A DNA stretch of 64,000 nt from Pseudoalteromonas luteoviolacea (GCF_018100925.1 NZ_JAGJEH010000004.1:186001-250000), one strand, 5' to 3'; shown: positions 16,656 to 26,587, numbered from the stretch's first letter. The notes: generated by a model from the letters alone, not told the origin. Translations and numbers: made by a program.

Positions 16656-18941
16656 ATGGACAACTCAACTTTTCAATCTTCTAATAAGCGCAGTGGTACT
16701 CTCCGTTTGGCTCCTGTTGCTATCGCGCTTGCTTCAGCTTTTACGGGTACTCATGCCTTTGCCGAGACCGAATCAGATAGCAGTCAATCTGCGAACGAAA
16801 TCGAACGTATCTATGTTACAGCATCAACGGCTGGCAACTACTCTGACGCGGCGACCAAATCTGCGACAAAGATGATTCTTTCTTTGAAAGAAACGCCGCA
16901 ATCGGTGTCGGTTATTACTCAACAGCAGTTGGAAGACTGGAAATCAGTTAATATCAAGGACATTTTGCAACACACAACGGGCGTCTATGCCAGCACATCT
17001 CGCAGCCACGACCGTCCATTTTTCATGGCGCGTGGTGAGCGAGTCAACTTAGTTCAAGTCGATGGTGTACAGCAGTTCCCAGGTGGTCGCCGTTCGGATG
17101 TAAATGGTGACGCCATTGCCTATGAACGTGTTGAAATTTTACGTGGGGCAAATGGTTTAATGACTGGCGTAGGTTCCCCGACAGCAACCATTAACTTAGT
17201 TCGCAAACGTGCTATTAGCAAAGAACTAGATGGTCATGTAGGAGTGACTACTGGCCGCTGGAATAATAATCGTGTTGAGTTAGACGTCTCTACCCCACTT
17301 AGTAGTGATGGCAGTATTCGTGGGCGTGTTGCAGCTGCGCATTACGATAGAGATTCTTTCGTAGACAGATACAGCCAGGAAAAAACCTCTGTTTATATGA
17401 CAGCTGAAGCCGACTTAACAGAATCGACGCTTTTACGTATCGGCTACGAATATGCAGACACTGAGTCTTTGGGTGCAATGAATTCGCACGCTGTTCCATA
17501 CTATTTCAGCGACGGCTCATTGTTTAATGCTGATAGAAGTGATACGGGTCTTGCCGCAAAGTACAGTTCGTGGCCGCTTGAAGAAAACACTTACTTTACA
17601 AGTATTAACCACGGTTTCGATAACGGATGGCAGCTAAATACGATTGCAACATATAACACTATTGAGATGGAAGGCGGCAATCTGTTTTTTGTGTGGACAG
17701 ATGACTATTACAACCCCGACGGCACTAATACACTTGGTCACGGTTACAATTTTGTGATCAGTAATTCAAAAGACACGCAAAAGACTTTTGATATTAACTT
17801 ACAGGGCGGCTTCGAGTTTTTAGGTCGAGAGCATGACCTTATTGTCGGTTTTAATTTATTTGATAGAGAGCGTATTGGTTACAATAAAACTGACAGTCAA
17901 CGAGATATCTCAATCGACAACATCAATTATTTTGAGTGGACTGGAGATGTACCGCGTTATTCGTACACTCACTTAGACACACCAAATTACACAACACAGC
18001 ATGATAGTAACGGTTTGTATATCGCCACACGCCTTTCTCTTACTGATAATTTAAAGTCCATCATTGGTATCAGACAAACTGATTGGGAAGTAGTTGAATA
18101 TAGAACTAATCGAAGGACGGGAAAGTATGCTCATAGCCAAGGCGGCAGCTATGAATTAAACAACGAAGTTACACCGTATGCAGGCCTCATTTATGATGTG
18201 AACGACGAGTTTAGTATTTACGCAAGCTATACCGACGCATTCGAGCCTCAAAACAAATACGATAAAGATGATAACCTACAAGACCCTGTTGTCGGCGACA
18301 GCCTCGAAGCAGGTTTGAAAGCTGAAGTCGGGCTGTTAAACTTTTCTTTCGCAGTATTTGAAAGCAATAAAAACAATGTTGCCCAAGATGACCCCACTCA
18401 GAAGCAACTCACACCAAATGGTAATACTGCTACCATTCTTATTGATGGTGCCAGAACCAGAGGCTTCGAATTAGAGCTCAGTGGTGAAGTATCTCCTGGG
18501 TTTAATATTTATTCTGGTTATTCATACGCTAAGACGGAAGATGAAACAGGTTACCCACTGAATACCGAAGTACCAAAGCAACTGTTTAACTTATACACAA
18601 CTTACGAGCCAACTGAACTGATAGAGAATTTAACGGTTGGTTTAGGCGTCAACTGGAAGGACGGCTATTGGGTAAATAGTACCCGCCCTGCGGGCAATGG
18701 CGAATATTACGAAGCGCCTTGGGGACCAATGCCTGTAGAGGTTAAAGAGCTTCGTACCCACGGCTCTATAGCATTATTCAATTTGATGGCGCGTTATGAC
18801 GTAACCGACAATTTGAGCGTTTCACTTAATGTAGACAACCTGTTTGATAAGAAATACTACAATGCCATTTCTAAAAATCAGGGTTATGTCACATGGGGTG
18901 AGCCAAGAAATTGGAAGTTATCAGCAAGATATAATTTTTAA
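16656..18941 (+). CDS. TonB-dependent ferric-siderophore receptor
   Basis: Outer-membrane beta-barrel receptor of 761 residues that imports an iron-siderophore complex using TonB energy. The signal peptide ends near THAFA. A TonB box-like ERIYVTAS segment lies around residues 50-57, then the plug domain (LKETPQSVSVITQQQLEDW, DILQHTTGVYAST, YERVEILRGANGLMTGVGSP, TINLVRKRA). The barrel ends in LSARYNF with the usual terminal aromatic. The plug is of the FhuE/FpvA type, which take hydroxamate or mixed siderophores. The substrate cannot be read from sequence. A Fur box precedes it and a terminator follows it, so it is a single-gene iron-regulated unit. Confidence 0.95.
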   Translation: MDNSTFQSSNKRSGTLRLAPVAIALASAFTGTHAFAETESDSSQSANEIERIYVTASTAGNYSDAATKSATKMILSLKETPQSVSVITQQQLEDWKSVNIKDILQHTTGVYASTSRSHDRPFFMARGERVNLVQVDGVQQFPGGRRSDVNGDAIAYERVEILRGANGLMTGVGSPTATINLVRKRAISKELDGHVGVTTGRWNNNRVELDVSTPLSSDGSIRGRVAAAHYDRDSFVDRYSQEKTSVYMTAEADLTESTLLRIGYEYADTESLGAMNSHAVPYYFSDGSLFNADRSDTGLAAKYSSWPLEENTYFTSINHGFDNGWQLNTIATYNTIEMEGGNLFFVWTDDYYNPDGTNTLGHGYNFVISNSKDTQKTFDINLQGGFEFLGREHDLIVGFNLFDRERIGYNKTDSQRDISIDNINYFEWTGDVPRYSYTHLDTPNYTTQHDSNGLYIATRLSLTDNLKSIIGIRQTDWEVVEYRTNRRTGKYAHSQGGSYELNNEVTPYAGLIYDVNDEFSIYASYTDAFEPQNKYDKDDNLQDPVVGDSLEAGLKAEVGLLNFSFAVFESNKNNVAQDDPTQKQLTPNGNTATILIDGARTRGFELELSGEVSPGFNIYSGYSYAKTEDETGYPLNTEVPKQLFNLYTTYEPTELIENLTVGLGVNWKDGYWVNSTRPAGNGEYYEAPWGPMPVEVKELRTHGSIALFNLMARYDVTDNLSVSLNVDNLFDKKYYNAISKNQGYVTWGEPRNWKLSARYNF

Positions 18942-18965
18942 GCTAACCTCACTTTCTCTCTAACA

Positions 18966-18989
18966 AGCGAGCACTGCGGCTCGCTTTTT
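18966..18989 (+). terminator. Intrinsic terminator of the siderophore receptor gene
   Basis: Stem GCGAGC (18967-18972) / GCTCGC (18979-18984) followed by five T, 25 bases after the stop codon. Confidence 0.88.
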
Positions 18990-19203
18990 CACACACACCA
19001 AAATTATAGCTAATACCGCAACCCCCTTTGTAAATTTATTGTTACACACAATTGTTTGTAATTAATGCAAATATTAACAATCTGATTTAGAAACAAAGTG
19101 GTCAAACCTCTGTTTATTTATCGGGCAAATCTTGAAATCTAGGTGTATCTCAGATTATTCATATATTAGCTCAATTCCGAGCTATTAAAGGAAACGATAC
19201 ATC

Positions 19204-20805
19204 ATGAAAAAGGTTAATTTACTCCTATCAGCGCTCACAATAATGACAGCTAATGCGTATGCTTCACCACCTACAGATGTCCAACCAAACGTGGTTGGTG
19301 GCATAGAAACACCAGCCTACTCAAGACCATACCAAGTTGCTCTACTTATGAATGGCCGTCAGGGATGCGGCGGAACACTGATCAGCCCTAATTGGGTATT
19401 AACAGCTGCACACTGCCTCGACAGTGCTTCAACTTCGAGCTTAACCGTACGCGTTGGTGCGCATTCAATTAGTCGTGGTGACGGTCAATCTATCAGAGTA
19501 TCTCAGATTATCAATCACGAACGTTGGCGCGGTGCAAACGGCATACGTTCGGGCTACGACATTGCACTTTTGAAGCTAGCCTCTCCTGCCTCGAATCAGT
19601 ATACCCCTGCAAAACTACCAACTGCCGCCATTGAATCTCAATATGCAAATGTAGGTGACTATGTCACTGTCTCGGGTTGGGGACTTACTTCAAATCGCGG
19701 TAGACCAAGCGATGTATTGCGAGAAGCTGAACTGCCGGTAATTAGCAATAGTAGCTGTAGCTCCTTACTAAACTTCTCTATTCCAGGCTCAGTAATTTGT
19801 GGTGGTGGCGAGGGTGGTCGCTCAGCCTGTAATGGTGACAGTGGCGGTCCGTATGCCGTGCGCGTAGGTAGTGACTTCTATAGTATTGGTACAGTCAGTT
19901 GGGGGATTGCTTGCCAAGGCGCAACCGCTTTTACGCGCACTACAAGCTATGTCGACTGGATCAAACAAAAAACCGGAATTGGTGAAGACAATCCGCCTGT
20001 AGCAGACTTCTCATACACAGTGAATGGCACTTCTGTTAACTTCACGAGTAAATCAACAGATGACAATGGCATCTCAGGTTTCGATTGGCAATTTGGCCAA
20101 GGTAATGCCTCTTCATCGTTAGAAAATCCAAGCTATGATTATAATTCAGAAGGTAGTTTTAACGTTACTTTGACAGTAACTGATACCAAAGGCCAGACTG
20201 ACAGTATTTCAAAGCTTGTTACTATCGGTAAACCGACCGATTGCGCCGCGCAATGGCAAGCAACACAGAATTACTCGCCAGGTGATAAAGTGACATTTAA
20301 TGGTGTAGTCTATGAAGCGATTTGGTGGTCACAAGGTGCGCAACCTGATCTATATAGCAATGTATGGAAATCCAGTGGTAAATGTGATGGTTCAACAGGC
20401 CCGCTTCCTGTTGCTGATTTTACCGTCGTTAAAAATAACCTTACCGTCTCGTTGCAAAACCAAAGTACAGGAGCTGTTACGTATTCATGGGACTTCGGTG
20501 ATGGCGCTATGAGCAGCCTACAATCACCAACACATACTTATGCTGTAAAAGGTCAGTACACGATCACTTTGGTTGCAAAAAATAACAAGGGTGAATCTGC
20601 AACATCCAGCAAACTTGTAACAGTTGGAGAGGTTACAGGAGGATGCGGTGGTTTACCAACTTGGTCTCCTGATGCCGTCTACTTAAAAGGTGACCGAGTT
20701 GCACACAATAGTGCTGTCTATGAAGCAAATTGGTGGGTACAGGGAGAAAATCCGGCTAACTCAGGTAATTGGGGTCCATGGACATATATCCAACCTTGCA
20801 ATTAA
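19204..20805 (+). CDS. Secreted S1 serine protease with two PKD and two chitin-binding modules
   Basis: Exported 533-residue trypsin-fold protease. The signal peptide ends near NAYA, and mature protease probably starts after cleavage before VVGGIETPAY (residue ~30). The catalytic triad is His70 (LTAAHCLD), Asp119 (YDIALLKL) and Ser213 (CNGDSGGPY). The position equivalent to trypsin Asp189 is Ser207, suggesting chymotrypsin-like specificity (inference). Then follow PKD (~264-342), a CBM5/12-like module (~347-394, NYSPGDKVTFNGVVYEAIWW), PKD (~401-475, WDFGDG) and a second CBM5/12-like module (~481-532, VYEANWWVQGENP). The modules should bind chitin-protein material. It is a single gene in its own unit. 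Confidence 0.93.
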   Translation: MKKVNLLLSALTIMTANAYASPPTDVQPNVVGGIETPAYSRPYQVALLMNGRQGCGGTLISPNWVLTAAHCLDSASTSSLTVRVGAHSISRGDGQSIRVSQIINHERWRGANGIRSGYDIALLKLASPASNQYTPAKLPTAAIESQYANVGDYVTVSGWGLTSNRGRPSDVLREAELPVISNSSCSSLLNFSIPGSVICGGGEGGRSACNGDSGGPYAVRVGSDFYSIGTVSWGIACQGATAFTRTTSYVDWIKQKTGIGEDNPPVADFSYTVNGTSVNFTSKSTDDNGISGFDWQFGQGNASSSLENPSYDYNSEGSFNVTLTVTDTKGQTDSISKLVTIGKPTDCAAQWQATQNYSPGDKVTFNGVVYEAIWWSQGAQPDLYSNVWKSSGKCDGSTGPLPVADFTVVKNNLTVSLQNQSTGAVTYSWDFGDGAMSSLQSPTHTYAVKGQYTITLVAKNNKGESATSSKLVTVGEVTGGCGGLPTWSPDAVYLKGDRVAHNSAVYEANWWVQGENPANSGNWGPWTYIQPCN

Positions 20806-20890
20806 CAAACTGATAGTAAAATGTAAATTTTACTTTTAAAGCCAATCAGTCCCATGTAATCTTGTAGGAAAAATTTGTTATACAGAGAGC

Positions 20891-22090
20891 ATGGGACTTA
20901 ATCAACAAGACAGAACAGAATTAACCCGGTTAGGAGAAAGGATCCAAAAAACCTTTATCGCAGTACGAGATGCATTGCCCGATCATGCACAAACGATCGG
21001 CGGATTTACAAAGTACTTAGATTATAACCGCTCAAATAGCCAACGATTTTTCTCTGCATGTAAAGCGAACAGTGGATTGCAAGTACTCGTTGAGTTACCA
21101 GGTATTCACGCCTTAAAACAGCTATTGCAAAAACTCTCCCCTGTGTTATCCCAGTCACTGATGAGCCAAGTCAATCAAGTTGTTACTTTGTTTGTTCAGT
21201 GTATTGAAAATAATGCGAAAAGTCATGCTGACTTAAAACGTCGTATTCTTGCGCCACTGCACCAGATAGATGACAACAACGAAACCACTAACCATAAAGC
21301 TCAACTATATAAAGCGGCACAAGCACTTTTAAAATTCAGTGTTGAAGAAATATTTTGCGTCTATATTTTGCGCAAAAATCAGAACGATCCAAGGTATCTA
21401 CAAGAAGTCGCACTTATTAGTAAATCCGGTATAAACCGACAAGTTGGTGCGGTACCTTTCGTGCAATTTTACACCCACCCTCACCCAGAGCATTTTAAAG
21501 GCCCCATTGCAATTACGCGCACTAGCACTTTGCAGCCAAACGAATTCACACTTGGCGTCTCTAAAGAATATTCAAGTGCTGGGTTTCTCGAGGCTTTCAG
21601 TACTTATTCACCTAGTAATTCTGGGCTGGTATTTGATCCTTTACCTAGCAATAATTGTTACGTCACATTTGTATTTAATAACCCAGACGAAGTAGTCAAC
21701 CCTTTACATCAAAACAGCCCTTGCAGTTCCACGAGCCTATCGATTAAAAACCCAGCAAAAAAGCTCACAATGCTTGTTTTGCTTGAAAAGCAAATAGATA
21801 AATGTAGTACGGTAAACATTGGCTGCTATCACAGCAACCAAAAAGTAGAGGAAGGTAAGCTCAAGGCCAGTGACTTATGGACAGAGCGTTTTCCTGAGTT
21901 TCCCGAGCTTAAAATTACATCTTTAGAAGAGCGCTTCGCACACAGCCAATTGCAACCGGCTCAAAAAGACAAGCTGCGCTATTTGCTCGACGTCAGTGGC
22001 ACCAGAACAGATGACTTTATCTGTTATGCGACAGAAGTAGATTATCCAATTTGGTCAAGTACCTATAGAATATATTTCGAGCATCAGTGA
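20891..22090 (+). CDS. Unknown 399-residue protein with HTH-like N-terminus
   Basis: I do not recognise a named family. Residues about 36-80 (GGFTKYLDYNRSNSQRFFSA, then LVELPGIHALKQLL) look like a helix-turn-helix followed by a proline-glycine turn seen in some putative transcription regulators. This is a weak inference. The middle and C-terminal parts (FVQFYTHPHPEHFKGP, WTERFPEFPELKI, SSTYRIYFEHQ) are mixed alpha/beta and soluble, without membrane segments or a signal peptide. The gene converges on the photolyase operon so tightly that its TGA (22088-22090) abuts the opposing stop (22091-22093). Function is unknown. Confidence 0.7.
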   Translation: MGLNQQDRTELTRLGERIQKTFIAVRDALPDHAQTIGGFTKYLDYNRSNSQRFFSACKANSGLQVLVELPGIHALKQLLQKLSPVLSQSLMSQVNQVVTLFVQCIENNAKSHADLKRRILAPLHQIDDNNETTNHKAQLYKAAQALLKFSVEEIFCVYILRKNQNDPRYLQEVALISKSGINRQVGAVPFVQFYTHPHPEHFKGPIAITRTSTLQPNEFTLGVSKEYSSAGFLEAFSTYSPSNSGLVFDPLPSNNCYVTFVFNNPDEVVNPLHQNSPCSSTSLSIKNPAKKLTMLVLLEKQIDKCSTVNIGCYHSNQKVEEGKLKASDLWTERFPEFPELKITSLEERFAHSQLQPAQKDKLRYLLDVSGTRTDDFICYATEVDYPIWSSTYRIYFEHQ

Positions 22091-23662
22091 TCAGAGCTTG
22101 TCCAAGTTGCCTAGAAGACCTGAAGCATGCTGCAGTATTTCAGTTTGTTGTTCAGGTGACTTTTTGCGCCACGTTGCATAAACCATTCGATTGCGAGGAT
22201 TAGCAGAAAACTGCTGTTCATGTTCGTGCATAAAATGCCAATAGAGTGAGTTAAGTGGACAAGCATTGTGCCCTGTTATAGATTTAATCTCGTAGTGGCA
22301 ACTGGAGCAGTAATCGCTCATTTTGTTGATATAGTTACCACTTGCCGCATATGCTTTGGAGCCCACAATACCACCATCAGCAAACTGGCTCATACCACGA
22401 GTGTTTGGCATTTCTACCCATTCAATCGCATCAATATATATACCCAAATACCATGCATCAACTTGAGATGGTTCGATACCTGCAATCAAACAAAAATTAC
22501 CTGTCACCATTAAACGTTGAATATGATGCGCATAGGCATAATCGAGGGATTGTTTAACAGCATGTTTTTGACAATTCATTTTGGTTTCTCCATGCCAAAA
22601 CCAAACTGGCAAGTCTCGCTTTGCTGCAAGCGCATTTAATTGTCCATATCGCGGCATATTGAGCCAATAAATACCGCGTACAAACTCTCTCCAGCCAACT
22701 ATTTGCCTAATAAAACCTTCTACTTGTGCAATATCTATTTCATCTTCATGTTGATGAAAATAAGCTATGACTGTATCTACAACAAATTTTGGGCTGATAA
22801 TTTTACTATTCATTGCAAATGACAATCTCGAGTGGTACAAACTCCATTGTTTTTTCACATACATATCATCTGCTTTACACGTCATAGCATCTTGAAAAAA
22901 GCCAAATTTACTGAGTTGCGTTTCACAAAAAGAAAATAGAAGCGCCTTAGCTTGCTGTCTGGTTATGGGCCACAGACATTTTGATTCGTAGGTTCCAAAG
23001 GTACTTATCTGATGCTTTTTTACTCTTGAAAATATATCACTCACATCATTTGCAAACACCAAAGGCTCTGGGATATGAGATAAATCTTTTTGTTTTAGTT
23101 TATTACGGTTACTAGTGTCGAAATTCCACTCTCCTCCCGCAGGTTGTCCATTATTCATAAGGATATTAAACCTAACCCGCATTTTTCGATAAAAAGCTTC
23201 CAACCGGTGCTTCTTTCCAGCGCTGAAATAAGTCGTTAATTCACTATCGGATAAATAAAAGTGCTCTGTTTCATATCCTCGGGTACTCAATTTACAGTAC
23301 GCGCAAAAGTCACTCAGCTGTGTGCGGAGCCGATACTCATCGGGCAGCTGATATTCAAAAGTCTCTATCGCGTATTTTTCAAACAGTGCACCTAATAACG
23401 CTGGTAAATCCTCATGAGGCAGAGTGTCATCTAGCGTTAAATGAACAACATGATGGCCCGCTTTTTTAAGCGCATGCGAGAACTCCTGCATTGCGGCAAA
23501 AAATGCACAGACTTTCTGAACATGGTGTTTCACATAACTTGTCTCTTGGTGCAACTCTGCTATCACGTACAACGTACTGTCATTTATAGTCTTGTACCAT
23601 GAATGACTGGCGTTGAGTTGATCGCCCAATATAAGTCGAAGCGTTTGATAGGTTTTAGCCAT
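22091..23662 (-). CDS. Iron-sulfur bacterial cryptochrome / (6-4) photolyase (FeS-BCP)
   Basis: Photolyase of the FeS-BCP/PhrB-CryB class, 523 residues as usual. These flavoproteins repair (6-4) photoproducts or act in light signalling, and carry FAD, a 4Fe-4S cluster and often a lumazine antenna. Class features are LRLILGDQLNASHSW at the N-terminus, NFCLIAGIEPSQVDAWY, and EMPNTRGMSQFADGGIVGSK. The four cluster cysteines are visible: one in NFCLIAG, two in YCSSCHY and one in NACPLN. It is the last gene of a four-gene leftward operon, six bases behind the DUF2256 gene. Confidence 0.93.
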   Translation of the reverse strand: MAKTYQTLRLILGDQLNASHSWYKTINDSTLYVIAELHQETSYVKHHVQKVCAFFAAMQEFSHALKKAGHHVVHLTLDDTLPHEDLPALLGALFEKYAIETFEYQLPDEYRLRTQLSDFCAYCKLSTRGYETEHFYLSDSELTTYFSAGKKHRLEAFYRKMRVRFNILMNNGQPAGGEWNFDTSNRNKLKQKDLSHIPEPLVFANDVSDIFSRVKKHQISTFGTYESKCLWPITRQQAKALLFSFCETQLSKFGFFQDAMTCKADDMYVKKQWSLYHSRLSFAMNSKIISPKFVVDTVIAYFHQHEDEIDIAQVEGFIRQIVGWREFVRGIYWLNMPRYGQLNALAAKRDLPVWFWHGETKMNCQKHAVKQSLDYAYAHHIQRLMVTGNFCLIAGIEPSQVDAWYLGIYIDAIEWVEMPNTRGMSQFADGGIVGSKAYAASGNYINKMSDYCSSCHYEIKSITGHNACPLNSLYWHFMHEHEQQFSANPRNRMVYATWRKKSPEQQTEILQHASGLLGNLDKL

Positions 23663-23668
23663 AATTTA

Positions 23669-23812
23669 TTAACTCTCTTTAACGCGGTTCAACGCACAGC
23701 GTTTCGAACAGTACTTTACATTAGACCAATCCCTTGCCCACTTTTTCCGCCAGTAAAATGAACGCATGCACACAGGGCAAATTTTCGAAGGTAAGTTCAG
23801 TTTCTTGTGCAT
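23669..23812 (-). CDS. DUF2256 small zinc-ribbon-like protein
   Basis: A 47-residue protein [20 protein letters not shown] with WRKKWARDW and VKYCSKRC. The C-x2-C and C-x3-C pairs suggest a metal-binding knuckle. The start at ATG 23812 overlaps the stop of the preceding gene by one base (TAATG), which suggests coupling. DUF2256 genes are frequently found next to cryptochrome/photolyase genes; here it lies exactly between two of them. Function is not established. Confidence 0.88.
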   Translation of the reverse strand: MHKKLNLPSKICPVCMRSFYWRKKWARDWSNVKYCSKRCALNRVKES

Positions 23813-25266
23813 TACCTTTCCCTTACATGCGTCGCCAAAATACGTTTCGACTCCATTGTGACGTCTTCTCGTTTTTTCCAGTGCCATAACAAGGCTTGTG
23901 CTTTGGTATAACTTTCTTTTAAATTTATTATCGGCGACGGATAATCAGAACCAATCTCAATGCCATACATCAATTGCTCCATTTCCGATAAGTCCCAAGG
24001 AGAGTGCACCAAAGGAGCTGGAATATTGGACAGTTCCGGCACCCATTTTTTGACAAATATGCCCTCGGGATCTTTCTCTTGGCCCTGTTTAACTGGATTG
24101 TAGATCCGTATGGTATTTATCCCTGTGACGCCAGCTTGCATTTGAAACTGGCTGTAGTGGATCCCGGGTTCAAAATCTAAAAATAATTTGGCTAAATGCG
24201 CAACTCCCGCTCGCCAATCTAGCTCTAAGTGGTGGCATAAAAAACTCACCAACATGGCTCGCATTCTAAAGTTTAAGTATCCTGTTTTGATTAAGCTTCG
24301 CATGCAAGCATCAACCATAGGTATACCGGTATGCCCAGTTTCCCAAGCCCGGAGCCTCACGGTGAATTGATCACCTGCAATCCTTGGCATGCCCTCAAAG
24401 GCGCGGTTAACACACCTAAACTCCATCTCGCACTCACTCTCAAATTTCTGAATAAAATGACAGTGCCAATGTAGCCTCGATGCAAAAGCGACGAGTGAGC
24501 GCCGCCATTGTGGCTTCTTCCAATTAGCCAAAACCGATTGGTATACCTGTTTCAAGCTCACATTACCCCAGGCCAGATGAGCCGATAGCCTAGAACAATG
24601 TTTATGCGACTTTTCAGGGCTCGACAAAGAAAAAGCATACTCCTTCCCCCGATAGTCAAAAAAAGAGTCGATCACATACCAAGCTTGAGTTTCTCCACCT
24701 TTTTGAAAGTCAGCTGCATCTTCTTCATATTTAAAGCGTGCTAAATCAACATGCCTGTTGAAATGGTTACCTCCTGAAAACCAATTAACCTGATTGCAAT
24801 CGACGTCGTATAGCTGGTCGCGCATCACTTGTTGCCAATGTTTGTCCCAGTAAGTTCGCATTTTAAGACCCCTGACCACCGCCCCTTGAGGAAACTCTAA
24901 CCAAGTAATATCACATTCATCGCACCACTGTGAGACCTGCTTATCTCTATCAAATGTTAAACCAAGTCCAATCTCTTGATGGGAATATAAGCCATCAATA
25001 CCCACCTGTTGGTTGATCTGCTCAAGCACGTCTAGGATTTCTCCGTAGGCACAATACAAACTTCCAGAAGGGATATTTTGTGCGATGTCTTCTAGCGACT
25101 GTGTAATAAACCTAAGGTGGCGGCGTGATGTATGCTTATCTTTTACTACATTAGGTTCAAAGCAGTAAAAAAGTAAAACTGGACTACCCGATTGAGTAGC
25201 TTTGTGCAATGCAGCATGATCCTTGAGTCGCAGATCTCTCTTTAACCACACTAGACTAACGCCCAT
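23812..25266 (-). CDS. Divergent cryptochrome/photolyase-family flavoprotein
   Basis: A 484-residue protein with the full photolyase layout: N-terminal antenna domain ([17 protein letters not shown]) and C-terminal FAD domain ([60 protein letters not shown] plus WVPEL). By eye, the segment equivalent to E. coli N378-x3-W382-Q-W384 reads H-Y-S-Q-F-Q-M. The FAD-facing Asn and the proximal Trp of the electron chain therefore appear replaced by His and Phe. It may be a photolyase subclass or a light sensor. It overlaps the DASH gene upstream by 11 bases and DUF2256 downstream by one. Confidence 0.9.
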   Translation of the reverse strand: MGVSLVWLKRDLRLKDHAALHKATQSGSPVLLFYCFEPNVVKDKHTSRRHLRFITQSLEDIAQNIPSGSLYCAYGEILDVLEQINQQVGIDGLYSHQEIGLGLTFDRDKQVSQWCDECDITWLEFPQGAVVRGLKMRTYWDKHWQQVMRDQLYDVDCNQVNWFSGGNHFNRHVDLARFKYEEDAADFQKGGETQAWYVIDSFFDYRGKEYAFSLSSPEKSHKHCSRLSAHLAWGNVSLKQVYQSVLANWKKPQWRRSLVAFASRLHWHCHFIQKFESECEMEFRCVNRAFEGMPRIAGDQFTVRLRAWETGHTGIPMVDACMRSLIKTGYLNFRMRAMLVSFLCHHLELDWRAGVAHLAKLFLDFEPGIHYSQFQMQAGVTGINTIRIYNPVKQGQEKDPEGIFVKKWVPELSNIPAPLVHSPWDLSEMEQLMYGIEIGSDYPSPIINLKESYTKAQALLWHWKKREDVTMESKRILATHVRER

Positions 25267-26587
25267 TGTCGGTTCTCATTACTGGCCAATCGACCATATC
25301 TACATCTACCAGACTTGGTTCTGATCCACAAAGCCATTTCTTTTGAAAAGATCCATCAGGATCATACATTTGAGTTTGTTTTTCGATATTGAAATGCCGA
25401 CCACCTCTGGGGTCATCGCCAACACCTGCAATGTACTGCCAGTTCCCCCAATTTGAAGCAACATCATAGTCAATCAGTTGTTGTTGGAAATACGCTGCAC
25501 CATAACGCCAATCTACTTGAAGCTCGTTGACCAAACAGCTAGCAACTATTTGCCTACCTCGATTAGACATGAATCCTGTCTCATTTAACTCCTTCATAAA
25601 AGCATTCACGAGTGGGTACTGAGTTGTACCGCAACACCAGCTTTTAAATCGCTGAGGGTAATAACTTGTCAAGGGGCGAACACCCTGCACGCCTGAAAAC
25701 TTGAACAACATTGGACCTTTTAACATGGCTTTATGATGGAAGAAATCTCTCCACATCAACTCAAATCGTATCCATTGGGTTGACTCATTTGTTCCATTCT
25801 CTTTTTCATACTGCATTAAATGGTTAATTATTTGCCTTGGTGACAAGTTGCCAACACACAGGTAAGGGCTAAATTTAGTTGAACTGTATTTTCCATCTAA
25901 TGCATTTCGAGTCAGCTTATATGTGGAAGCCGCTGGTTTTGAAAAGTATTCCTCAAGGTGATTTTGAGCTGCTCGTTCTCCACCTATAAATTGGTGATGA
26001 CCTATTGAGTATTGACTTTCCAGTTGATAGTTTTTTGAATTAAAAACTTTTAAATTTAAGGGTAATGGTAACGTATCCGAAAAAACATCTTCTGTTGGCT
26101 CTGTGGTAGCTAATTTGTCCGCCTTTTTCCTAAATTTTGAAAAAGAGCCACTCAAATCTTGGTCATTCAACTGCTGAGGGCCAAACAACAAGTTGTTGTG
26201 CTGATGTATAAAACGTACACACCCATTATCAGATTTTATATCACTCAGTAATGCTTGCTCATAATACCCTGCTCCTGCATGACAGCCCACTATGTCTATA
26301 TCTGCCTGTTCGATTACTTGATTTAATACATCCCTTGAATTTCCTTGAAACACATGTAACTCATACCCCAATTGTTGCAGCTGCTCAGCTATATCAATTA
26401 GGCTGTCGTTTATAAACTGCTCCCGCTTTGGACCAAGGTGAACATGACTATAGTTGGTCGGCATAAAGAGTGCTTGGTCAAACACATAAATAAAAAGGAT
26501 GTTTTTACACGCGTAAAGGGTGGAGTTTAAGGTAGGGTTATCTTGAAGCCTTAGATCATCGGTAAACCAATATAGTGCATTGCTCAT
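25256..26587 (-). CDS. DASH-family cryptochrome
   Basis: Cry-DASH flavoprotein of 443 residues. These repair cyclobutane dimers in single-stranded DNA and may signal blue light. ATG 26587 (MSNALYWFTDDLRLQDNP) fits family N-termini; the in-frame extension to 26617 does not. Diagnostic segments are FSKFRKKAD, GNLSPRQI, ELMWRDFFHHKA, GRQIVASCLVNELQVDWRYG and SNWGNWQYIAGVGDDPRGGR, followed by KQTQMYDPDG. The Trp and Asn positions around FAD are normal here, unlike in the next gene. It is the first gene of the light-response operon. Confidence 0.95.
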   Translation of the reverse strand: MSNALYWFTDDLRLQDNPTLNSTLYACKNILFIYVFDQALFMPTNYSHVHLGPKREQFINDSLIDIAEQLQQLGYELHVFQGNSRDVLNQVIEQADIDIVGCHAGAGYYEQALLSDIKSDNGCVRFIHQHNNLLFGPQQLNDQDLSGSFSKFRKKADKLATTEPTEDVFSDTLPLPLNLKVFNSKNYQLESQYSIGHHQFIGGERAAQNHLEEYFSKPAASTYKLTRNALDGKYSSTKFSPYLCVGNLSPRQIINHLMQYEKENGTNESTQWIRFELMWRDFFHHKAMLKGPMLFKFSGVQGVRPLTSYYPQRFKSWCCGTTQYPLVNAFMKELNETGFMSNRGRQIVASCLVNELQVDWRYGAAYFQQQLIDYDVASNWGNWQYIAGVGDDPRGGRHFNIEKQTQMYDPDGSFQKKWLCGSEPSLVDVDMVDWPVMRTDNGR

